Positions 1-6,380 of a stretch of DNA of 64,000 nt are shown one piece after another. Source of the DNA: Ornithinimicrobium murale. GTDB lineage: Bacteria > Actinomycetota > Actinomycetes > Actinomycetales > Dermatophilaceae. The notes beneath the pieces are model-generated. The model had not been told where the DNA came from and searched no databases. It saw only the letters and a program-made list of their open reading frames with translations. Both the position numbers and the translations under genes were made by a program. Where the stretch lies: positions 408,124-472,123 of the forward strand of contig NZ_QLVD01000019.1 in assembly GCF_003352835.1 (NCBI RefSeq). Reading direction: 5' to 3'. Within the stretch, counting starts at the first letter, position 1; each line of letters opens with the position of its first letter.

Positions 1-97
1 TCGCATGCGCATCGTCCGACGACGGGGCAGTGCGCACCGCAGGTGCCTTCGACTCCGGCGTGGACGCCTTGCGGCGACCACGCCGGTCAGAACTCAT
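1..97 (-). CDS. Partial gene coupled to the integrase (N-terminus only)
   Basis: Seen: an ATG on the minus strand at 95-97 overlaps the TGA stop of the integrase by two bases (ATGA), and the frame stays open to the window edge. The visible 32 residues start MSSDRRGRRKAS and are rich in Arg, Lys, Ser and Pro, which looks like a disordered basic N-terminus. The overlap implies translational coupling to the integrase and membership of the same integrative element. No family can be named from this fragment. Confidence 0.45.
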   Translation of the reverse strand, partial: MSSDRRGRRKASTPESKAPAVRTAPSSDDAHA

Positions 98-1257
98 CCG
101 AGAGCCGTCCTGTCGTGCAGCTCCGACAGCCGACGCGCGATCTCGGCGTCGCGGTCGGCGGCGGCGTGCTGGTAGCGCATCGCCGCGCCGGGGGTGGAGT
201 GGCCGAGCCGGCCCATGAGCTCGGCAAGGGTTGCGCCGGTCTGGGCCGCGAGGACGGCGCCGGTATGGCGCAGGTCGTGCCAGCGCAGGTCCGGCCGGCC
301 GGCGGCCTTCCTCGCTGGGTAGTAGACCTTGTAGAGCGTCGACGGCGCCATGTGCCGGTCGCTGTCGGCCGCGGCGGAGAAGAGCAGCGCGTCCTTGCCG
401 GACGCGGTGTGCTGGGACAGGTGCGCCTTGACCGTGGCGAGCAGATGTGGCGGGATCGCGACGTCGCGCACGCCCGCATCGCTCTTGGGTGGACCGATGA
501 TGAACTCACCGCCGACCCGCACGACGGCACGACGGATCTTGACCCGCCCGGTCCGCAGGTCCATGTCACCGCGGCGTAGCTCGGCCAGCTCGCCGAAGCG
601 CAGCGCACACCAGGCGGCGAGCAGCGCCATCAGCCGGTAGCGGTCGGGCAGCTCCGTGACGATCGTCTCGAGCTCCGACAGCGTCGCCGACTCTACGTGG
701 TGGGCACGCCTGGCGTTTCCGGCGCCACGGATGTGAGCCGGGTTGTACGGGATGAGGGGAGTGGGCCGCACGGAGGCGGCCCCGGCCAGGATCGTGCGCA
801 GCAGGCTGTACGCCTGTGCCCTGACGGTGTCCCGGCCCGGAGCCACCTGGTCGTACCAGGCGTTGACGTCCTCGTGTGTGATCCGGTCGATGCGCTCCTC
901 GCCGAAGGTCGGGTAGATGAACCGGTCCAGCAGCATCCGATATTGCTGACCGGTCGTGGGGCGTAGCTCGCGGCCACGCGTCCGGCGGGTCTCCAGCCAG
1001 AGTTCGGCGTACGCGCGGAACGTCGGGAACTCCCGTCGCCGTGCCCCGTGGGCAGCGGCCTGTGGCGCCCACACCTCCATCCCGATCTCGGCTCGGCGCG
1101 CGGACAGCCAGGCGATGGCGTCGTCCTTGGCGTCGAACGTCATCGGCGCCCGGTAGAGACGACCGTCGGGGCCGGTGTAGGCAGCCCGGTAGCGCCCGGA
1201 CTTGAGCCGTTCTACACGCCCGAACCCACGTCGGGAGCGATGGTCGGTGCGAGTCAA
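94..1257 (-). CDS. Tyrosine site-specific recombinase (integrase)
   Basis: Integrase of 387 residues that would cut and rejoin att sites to insert or excise the element extending left of the window. Seen: an N-terminal AP2-like/arm-binding region (about 10-60), a SAM-like core-binding domain (about 75-165), and a C-terminal catalytic domain with Arg220 (in ALRFGEL), His327-x-x-Arg330 (WHDLRH), His353 (LGHS) and the nucleophile Tyr362, so the R-H-R-H-Y set is complete. The start is a TTG preceded by GGGAGG at 7-bp spacing. The gene lies 168 bp from a tRNA-Val 3'-end fragment (1425-1446), the usual place for an integrase next to its att site. Phage versus plasmid/ICE origin cannot be decided from here. 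Confidence 0.93.
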   Translation of the reverse strand: MTRTDHRSRRGFGRVERLKSGRYRAAYTGPDGRLYRAPMTFDAKDDAIAWLSARRAEIGMEVWAPQAAAHGARRREFPTFRAYAELWLETRRTRGRELRPTTGQQYRMLLDRFIYPTFGEERIDRITHEDVNAWYDQVAPGRDTVRAQAYSLLRTILAGAASVRPTPLIPYNPAHIRGAGNARRAHHVESATLSELETIVTELPDRYRLMALLAAWCALRFGELAELRRGDMDLRTGRVKIRRAVVRVGGEFIIGPPKSDAGVRDVAIPPHLLATVKAHLSQHTASGKDALLFSAAADSDRHMAPSTLYKVYYPARKAAGRPDLRWHDLRHTGAVLAAQTGATLAELMGRLGHSTPGAAMRYQHAAADRDAEIARRLSELHDRTALG

Positions 1258-1424
1258 CTTGTGTCCTCCCAGTATCGCCTTTCGAGGAATATACGAGGAA
1301 CAACGGCGTCAAAACCTGTCCAGACCCGTCCACTTGTGTCCCGCGCTGATATGCCCTCTGACCTGCGAGTTTATCACCAAAGTGGACGGCAGAGAGGGGT
1401 CTGTGGTAGCCCCCTCTCTCAAAA

Positions 1425-1446
1425 GTTCAAACCCAGTATCGCCCAC
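1425..1446 (+). other. Probable att site: 3' end of a tRNA-Val gene
   Basis: The stretch has the T-loop (TTCAAAC), T-stem 3' strand and the acceptor 3' strand ATCGCCC-A-C of a typical actinobacterial tRNA-Val. Upstream bases cannot pair to complete the T-stem (no ACTGG before the loop), so only the 3' end of the tRNA is here. A tRNA 3' end next to an integrase gene, followed by a tRNA-style terminator, is the classic picture of an att junction. The intact tRNA-Val copy would lie outside the window at the other end of the element. Confidence 0.6.
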
Positions 1447-1451
1447 GCACA

Positions 1452-1490
1452 GAAACCCCCTCTGACCAGCAAAATGGTCGAGGGGGTTTC
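1452..1490 (+). terminator. Strong hairpin terminator after the tRNA-Val remnant
   Basis: GAAACCCCCTC and GAGGGGGTTTC are exact complements, extended by an inner GACCA/TGGTC stem around a short GCAAAA loop; one unpaired T interrupts the stem. It sits directly after the tRNA 3' end and probably served as the tRNA terminator. There is no long U-tract, so it may work in both directions. Confidence 0.7.
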
Positions 1491-1561
1491 GCGTGGGGGG
1501 ACTACGGGGGAATGGCACAGCGCCCGCTCGGGCTGGCCGCGTGATCAGAAGGTCGAGCTTG

Positions 1562-1588
1562 GAGGGTTCGAGTCCCTTCACGAGCACC
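1562..1588 (+). other. tRNA-like 3' end relic
   Basis: GAGGG-TTCGAGT-CCCTT forms a T-arm, followed by CACGAGC-A-CC as acceptor 3' strand plus discriminator. The matching 5' acceptor strand (GCTCGTG) is not found upstream. Just before it, ATCAGAAGGTCGAG resembles an anticodon-stem 3' strand and variable loop, separated from the T-arm by about five extra bases. This looks like a decayed tRNA 3' half, perhaps an older att site. The amino-acid identity is not resolved. Confidence 0.4.
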
Positions 1589-1620
1589 TGGCCCAAGACC
1601 TCCCACCGGCTCGGAACTTC

Positions 1621-1840
1621 CAGTTCCTCTGGGTGCGGAACGACATGCTGATCGCCCTCGTGTTCGCCGACTCCTCGGCTGCCCCTGACCGTGGCCCTGC
1701 AGTCCCAGGCCCGTCAGTTCGGCTCCAATATCGACGTCCTGGCCACAGGCGCCTTCCTGTCCCTCGCGGTGCCCTTGGTGGTGTTCTTCTCCTTCCAGCG
1801 CTACTTCGAACAGGGCGTCCTGGCAGGTTCCGTGAAGTAG
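1621..1840 (+). pseudogene. C-terminal fragment of a carbohydrate ABC permease (MalG type), frameshifted
   Basis: Two adjacent frames together read like the C-terminus of a sugar ABC inner-membrane permease: QFLWVRNDMLIALVFAD in one frame, then LTVALQSQARQFGS and VPLVVFFSFQRYFEQGVLAG in the next, ending in SVK and TAG at 1840. A single-base deletion near 1684-1690 (in the GCTGCCCCTGACC run) explains the shift. Only about 70 codons of a roughly 280-codon gene remain. It abuts the tRNA relic, so the rest was probably lost through an integration or deletion event. It is not functional. Confidence 0.75.
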
Positions 1841-1920
1841 GCGGCCACTGCGCCCGGTGCCCCCCACCTGCTTGACTGTCGCCCAGTCCAGTCGTGCACC
1901 GGAGCAGGGAGGCAGCAGTC

Positions 1921-2865
1921 ATGGCGAGAGTCATCATCGTCGGGATGGGCGCGATGGGGTCGGTCTACGCGGCGCTCATGCAGGACGCCGGCCACGAGGT
2001 GCACGGAGTGTGCCACTGGCCCGAGCACGTGGCAGCGATCCGGCGCGGCGGTCTTCGGGTGCACGGGTTCAGCGGTGACCGGACCGTGCAGCTGGCCTCG
2101 GTGGCCACCGACACCCAGGGGCTTCCGGTGGCCGACCTTGTCATCATCGCCACCAAGGCGGGGGACGTGGAGGCGGCAGCGGACTCTGCCAGGCACCTGG
2201 TTGGTCCACGCACGGTGGTCCAGGGCATTCAGAACGGGTTGGGCTCGCCCGAGCGGATCGCCGCGACCCTGGGCAGGGAGAGGCTGGCGGTCGGGGTGGT
2301 CGGCGGGTTCGGGGCCTCGTGTCCGGAGCCCGGGACCGTGCACCACAACGGCATGGAGATGATCAGGTTTGCCTCGTATGCCGAGCTGCCCGCTGCGGAC
2401 CTCGCGCGCGGCTCCGCGGTCTGGCAGTCCGCCGGGTTCCGCGTGCAGATGTTTGAGAACGTCGATCAGATGGTGTGGGAGAAGTTCATCATGAACGTGA
2501 CCTTCTCTGGGACATCCTGCCTGACTGGCCTGACCATCGGCGAGATCATGCAGCAGGAAGCCGCGTGGTCAGTGGCGCAGGGCTGTGCTGAGGAGGCCGT
2601 CGCCGTGGCGCAGGCCAAGGGGATCACCCTGGACGTCGGCGACCCGGTCGAGCACATCCGTGCGCTCGGGTCCAGGATCCCCGATGCCCGGCCCTCGATG
2701 CTGCTGGATGCTCTGGCCCACCGACCAGGCGAAGTGGACGCGATCAATGGTGCGGTAGTCACCGAGGGTCGCACGCACGGCGTCCCGACGCCCGTGAACG
2801 ACACGGTGTCCAACCTCGTCCGAGCGCGGGAACGCACCTACAGCAACCACGGCCACGGAGCCTGA
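1921..2865 (+). CDS. panE: 2-dehydropantoate 2-reductase family protein (ketopantoate reductase)
   Basis: NADPH-dependent reductase of 314 residues that would reduce 2-dehydropantoate to pantoate in cytosolic pantothenate/CoA synthesis. Seen: an N-terminal Rossmann fold with GMGAMG at residues 8-13, and a helical C-terminal domain carrying EKFIMN, the Lys/Asn pair expected in the ApbA/PanE active site. The ATG at 1921 is chosen because GGGAGG lies about 9 bp upstream; an upstream in-frame start at 1894 lacks this. A GTG start for the next ORF follows 4 bp after the stop, suggesting co-transcription. Actinobacteria carry several ApbA paralogues with other 2-keto-acid substrates, so the pantothenate role is an inference. 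Confidence 0.8.
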   Translation: MARVIIVGMGAMGSVYAALMQDAGHEVHGVCHWPEHVAAIRRGGLRVHGFSGDRTVQLASVATDTQGLPVADLVIIATKAGDVEAAADSARHLVGPRTVVQGIQNGLGSPERIAATLGRERLAVGVVGGFGASCPEPGTVHHNGMEMIRFASYAELPAADLARGSAVWQSAGFRVQMFENVDQMVWEKFIMNVTFSGTSCLTGLTIGEIMQQEAAWSVAQGCAEEAVAVAQAKGITLDVGDPVEHIRALGSRIPDARPSMLLDALAHRPGEVDAINGAVVTEGRTHGVPTPVNDTVSNLVRARERTYSNHGHGA

Positions 2866-2869
2866 GGCT

Positions 2870-3644
2870 GTGCCGCACGTTGCCTTCCTGCTGGGCAAGC
2901 CACCCAAGCCATCGACGATCTTCCCCGAGGTCCTCGAGCGGCGTGCAGACCTCCGTGCACCTTCCGCACGAGGACAGGGTCGACCACCCAGTGGTCAGCT
3001 CGGCGGATCTGGTCGTGCACCGGGGGCTGGACCCCTGTGCCATGCTGCTCGTTGCCGACCTCGACCACGCGGGCAAGGCCGTGCTCAACCCGTATGCCGG
3101 GGTGCTGGGTCTGGTGGACCGGGCCACCACGCTCCGCTCCCTGGAGGGGTTGCCGGTCCCGTCCACCACCGTCGTGCAGACGTGGCGAGAGGTGGCTGCC
3201 GCAACGGGGCAGCGGCGCTGTGTCGTGAAGTCAGCGAGTGGTCCAGGGAGAGGCGCCGCCATCGTGGTCGGCACCGCTGAGGAGCTGCGGACCGATCGTG
3301 GTCTGCAGCCTCCCTTCCTGGTGCAGGACTACGTCGTGGCCGGTGAGGTGGACCACAAGCTCTATCTGGTGGGCGACACGGTGCGAGGCCTGCTCAAGCC
3401 CTCCCCCCTGGCGGTGGGTCACACCACCTCCGGGGCGGCCTTCACTCCTGACCCCGTCCTCGTCGCGCTCGCCAGGCAGGCCCGGGCCCGATTGGGTCTG
3501 GACTTCCTGGGCGTGGACGTGCTGGTCTCCGAGCAGGGGCCGATGATCGTCGACGTCAATGACTTTCCCAGCTATCGGGGGGTTGCTGACGGTCCTCGGC
3601 TGGTCGCGGAGCACCTCCTGGTGCACCTGGCAGACCGGCCCTGA
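2870..3644 (+). pseudogene. ATP-grasp ligase-like protein with an apparent frameshift
   Basis: A GTG at 2870 opens a sensible N-terminus (PHVAFLLGKPPKPSTIFPEV), but about 70 bp later that frame degenerates while the next frame continues with VQTSVHLPHEDR and runs to 3644. The second part is a coherent ATP-grasp core: a nucleotide-binding segment around VVKSASGPGRGAAIVV, the hinge FLVQDYVVAGEVDHKLYLVG and the metal site IVDVNDFPSYRG near the C-terminus. Such enzymes form carboxylate-amine bonds or phosphorylate small molecules; the substrate is unknown. The shift near 2935-2945 is either a real inactivating indel or an assembly error. If the gene is intact, it is coupled to panE. Confidence 0.65.
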
Positions 3645-3710
3645 CGTCGGCTGGCGCTGGGGCCAGCAGTGCCTGAGGCCGGCGGCCGTGCCTCGGGCCG
3701 ACCATCGGTC

Positions 3711-4067
3711 TCACTCGGCCAGGAACGCCGGGACGCGCTCCTTCGGTCGACCGATGATCGCCCGGTCGCCCTTGACCAGGACGGGGCGCTGCATCAGTTT
3801 CGGGTGCTCAACCAGCACTGCGACCACCTGATCGGGCGTGGCGACGTCGTCGTCCCTCAGGCCCAGGGAGGCAAAGGTCGCGTCCCGGCGCACCAGGTCC
3901 GTGACAGGGTCCTCCAACGTGCTGATCAGGGCACGGAGCTCCTTCGCCGTCAGTGGCGAGCTCAGATAGCGCACCACCTCGGTCTCGAGGCCCGCGGCCT
4001 CGACGAGCTCGAGTGCGGAGCGGGACGTGGAGCACCGGGGGTTATGCAGCAGGGTCACCTCAGCCAT
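3711..4067 (-). CDS. arsC: Arsenate reductase (ArsC/Spx-like thioredoxin fold)
   Basis: Cytosolic protein of 118 residues with the ArsC fold. Seen: the active-site loop HNPRCSTSR with Cys12 as the nucleophile, and the C-terminal RPVLVKGDRAIIGRP segment that supplies the cis-Pro and an arsenate-binding Arg. The family reduces As(V) to As(III) using glutaredoxin-type thiols. The length is typical (about 115-140). No arsR or arsenite exporter flanks it, so this is a stand-alone copy. A YffB/Spx-like redox role is an alternative, but the Cys-x-x-Ser/Arg context fits ArsC well. Confidence 0.85.
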   Translation of the reverse strand: MAEVTLLHNPRCSTSRSALELVEAAGLETEVVRYLSSPLTAKELRALISTLEDPVTDLVRRDATFASLGLRDDDVATPDQVVAVLVEHPKLMQRPVLVKGDRAIIGRPKERVPAFLAE

Positions 4068-4218
4068 GGCAGGACGCTACACGGCACGGCGCCCGTTGTG
4101 ATCCCGGCCTCACCATGGAGCGCCTGGGAATCTCCGGTGTGGGGCGGCCGTTCTCCCAAGAGCGTCTGGCGCCGGTGCCGGCGCCTCCGACATACCCGCC
4201 CTGCTCAAGGAACCGCAG

Positions 4219-4377
4219 ATGCTCCGCATCACCCTGTCCCGTCGCTCACCCGTCACCGCTTCCGTCCGCCCCAGCTGGCGCGAGCGTCGCGAGGCTCGCC
4301 AGTTGCACACCGAGATCTCCCGTCGCCCGCAGAACGTGCGCAACGAGCTGTTGGAGATGGCAGCCCGCGCCCGCTGA
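4219..4377 (+). CDS. Small basic hypothetical protein (52 aa)
   Basis: Short ORF with AAGGA eight bases upstream of its ATG. The product is Arg-rich (MLRITLSRRSPVTASVRPSW...) with an amphipathic C-terminal segment NVRNELLEMAARAR. The clear ribosome-binding site and strong actinobacterial third-position GC support a real gene. No known domain is recognised. It lies between arsC and another small ORF, with no functional clue. Confidence 0.5.
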   Translation: MLRITLSRRSPVTASVRPSWRERREARQLHTEISRRPQNVRNELLEMAARAR

Positions 4378-4455
4378 GCGGGCTTTCCGCAGGCCCCGCC
4401 TGCAAGGGTGCGGTCCTGGCAGGTGGACCGTCGCTCACGGTCCTACCGTGGAGTG

Positions 4456-4656
4456 ATGACGACCAACGGTTCTCCTCCACAGGACGACCGCCTCCCGTCG
4501 GGCCGTGACCGGACAGGCCATGACCGGCAGAACGATGACCAGCGGGAGTCCGCCCCCTCCCACCACCCGGCCGCGCGCACCGGAGCCCTTCTCGGGCCGG
4601 TGCTCTTCGCGCTGCTGGCGGCCGCGCTGGTCATCCTGGCGATCACCCTTCTGTGA
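4456..4656 (+). CDS. Small single-pass membrane protein (66 aa)
   Basis: A hydrophilic N-terminal half rich in Asp, Arg, Gln and His is followed by one hydrophobic helix (GPVLFALLAAALVILAITLL) at the extreme C-terminus, giving a tail-anchored topology. GTGGAG precedes the ATG. The stop is 7 bp from the udgX start, so the two are probably co-transcribed. Function unknown. Confidence 0.6.
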   Translation: MTTNGSPPQDDRLPSGRDRTGHDRQNDDQRESAPSHHPAARTGALLGPVLFALLAAALVILAITLL

Positions 4657-4663
4657 GCCCGCG

Positions 4664-5284
4664 ATGACGGATGCTGCGGATGCCCGTCCCTGGGTCCCCA
4701 GCCACCCGACCGTGCCCCGACTGAAGAGCGCGGTCCAGGGCTGTCGCGGGTGCGAGCTGTGGGAGGACGCCAGTCGGGCCGTGCTGTCGCACGGCTCACG
4801 GGACGCGCGGGTGATGCTGGTGGGGGAGCAACCCGGGGATCAGGAGGACCGACAGGGCACGCCCTTTGTCGGTCCGGCCGGACGGGTGCTCAAGGATGCC
4901 ATGGCGGCCGCCGGGCTCGCCACGGAAGAGACCTACCTGACCAACGCGGTCAAGCACTTCCGGTTCCAGCGGCGGGGGAAGCGCCGGATCCACGAGGCCC
5001 CTGAGCTGCGTCACCTGGTGGCCTGCCATCCGTGGCTGGAGGCCGAGCTGTCGATCGTGGACCCCGACGTCGCCGTCTGCCTCGGCGCGTCAGCCGGTCG
5101 GTCCGTCCTCGGGCGACGGGTGCGCATCGGAGCCGAGCGTGGCGAGGTCCTCGAGGGCCCCGAGGGTCGCAGCGCGGTCATCACGACGCACCCCTCCGCG
5201 GTGCTGCGCCTGCGCTCCCGTGGGGGCTATGACGAGGCGATCGAGGAGCTGGTCGCTGACCTACGGGTCGCGGCCTCCGTCTGA
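4664..5284 (+). CDS. udgX: UdgX-type uracil-DNA glycosylase
   Basis: Family 4-like uracil-DNA glycosylase of 206 residues. Seen: motif A as GEQPGDQ (residues 54-60), the diagnostic KRRIH loop (106-110), a C-terminal HPSAVLR motif, and N-terminal CRGC supplying Fe-S cluster cysteines. The KRRIH insertion defines UdgX, which in the characterised mycobacterial enzyme becomes covalently attached to the uracil-derived abasic site through its His. Here that residue is His110. The ATG at 4664 is chosen because the homologous region begins shortly after it; an upstream in-frame extension to 4505 overlaps the small membrane-protein gene. Confidence 0.9.
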   Translation: MTDAADARPWVPSHPTVPRLKSAVQGCRGCELWEDASRAVLSHGSRDARVMLVGEQPGDQEDRQGTPFVGPAGRVLKDAMAAAGLATEETYLTNAVKHFRFQRRGKRRIHEAPELRHLVACHPWLEAELSIVDPDVAVCLGASAGRSVLGRRVRIGAERGEVLEGPEGRSAVITTHPSAVLRLRSRGGYDEAIEELVADLRVAASV

Positions 5285-5314
5285 GTCGGGAACGCCGAGG
5301 CGAGGTCGCTGTCC

Positions 5315-6322
5315 TCAGTGTGCGGCATTGACCTCGTAGGACGTGTTGGTGGACTCGAAGAAGTTCACCAGTTCGAGAGTGTCGTTGGCGGCCGCCATCC
5401 ACTTGGCTGGGTTGGCCACCCGGTAGTGCGGCTCGAAGCCCAGTTCCTCCAGGCGCCGGTCGGCCAGATACTTGACGTACTGATTGATGTAGTCGGCGTT
5501 CAGCCCCAGGATCCCGCCGGGGAGCAGGTCTCGGTTGTAGGTCTCCTCCATCTCCACGCCGTCCAGGATCATCTGCTGGATCTCCTCGGCGAAGTCGTCG
5601 GTGGCGATCTCTGGGTTCTCCTCCAGCACCGTCAGAATCAGGTTGATGCCGAACTTCAGGTGCAGGCTCTCGTCGCGCACGATCCAGTCGATGAGGGAGC
5701 CGAAGTTGCGCAGCAGGTTCCGCTGCCGAAAGCTCAGCGCCACCATGAAGCCGGAATAGAACCAGATGCCCTCCAGGATCACGTTGTAGGCCACCAGGTT
5801 GCGGACGAAGTCCTGCTTGCCCTCAACCGTATGGATGTCCAGGGTCTGCTCGGTCATCCGCCGGATGTAGCGGACCTCGAACTCCTCCTTGGCGGCCATC
5901 GACGGCACGTTCACATGGGACTCATACGCCTGCTCGCGGTCCACCGGGAACGTCTCCAGGACGTACTCGAAGGCCATGCAGTGGTTCGCCTCCTCCCACA
6001 TCTGCTTGGCCAGGTAGAGGTGGCACTCGGCAGCGTTGACGTAAGGGTAGACGCCGAAGGCCAGGGCCTTGTTCACCAGCAGTTCATTGGGGTTGAAGTA
6101 GCTCATCAGGAAGGTGAGCGCGTGCCGCTCCTGGTCCGTCATCCTCTCGAAGTCACCCAGGTCCTCGCCGAGCTGGACCTCGTTGGGGAACCAGGTGTTG
6201 GCCACCGCCTGGTCATACAGCTCCATGGCCCAGGGATAGGTGACCGGCTTCAGGAGCAGGCCCTCCCGGATGCCCGTGCCGAGGATGCCACGGGTGGTGT
6301 TGGTGTCGGTGTTGGTGTTCAT
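5315..6322 (-). CDS. nrdB: Ribonucleotide reductase small subunit, class Ic-like
   Basis: R2 subunit of 335 residues that generates the oxidant for the NrdA active site. Metal ligands can be placed: Glu80 (FNPNELLVN), Glu111 and His114 (EEANH), then Glu in NVILEGIWF and Glu/His in VRDESLHLKFG. The position seven after Glu111, normally the radical Tyr, is Phe118, and the first ligand is Glu rather than Asp. Both changes match the Chlamydia class Ic enzyme (Glu89, Phe127), which uses a Mn/Fe centre in place of a tyrosyl radical. AAGGA lies 6 bp before the ATG. It follows nrdA by 58 bp in the same operon under the B12 riboswitch. Confidence 0.93.
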   Translation of the reverse strand: MNTNTDTNTTRGILGTGIREGLLLKPVTYPWAMELYDQAVANTWFPNEVQLGEDLGDFERMTDQERHALTFLMSYFNPNELLVNKALAFGVYPYVNAAECHLYLAKQMWEEANHCMAFEYVLETFPVDREQAYESHVNVPSMAAKEEFEVRYIRRMTEQTLDIHTVEGKQDFVRNLVAYNVILEGIWFYSGFMVALSFRQRNLLRNFGSLIDWIVRDESLHLKFGINLILTVLEENPEIATDDFAEEIQQMILDGVEMEETYNRDLLPGGILGLNADYINQYVKYLADRRLEELGFEPHYRVANPAKWMAAANDTLELVNFFESTNTSYEVNAAH

Positions 6323-6380
6323 GTCAGTCCTTCGTGGGTATCCAGCGTGTCAGGTCGGTGGTCCGGTGCGGCTCGGGTCG

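Noticed and set aside
3711..4067. Arsenic-resistance operon
   Set aside because: Only arsC is present, with no arsR, arsB/acr3 or arsenite methylase in its surroundings.
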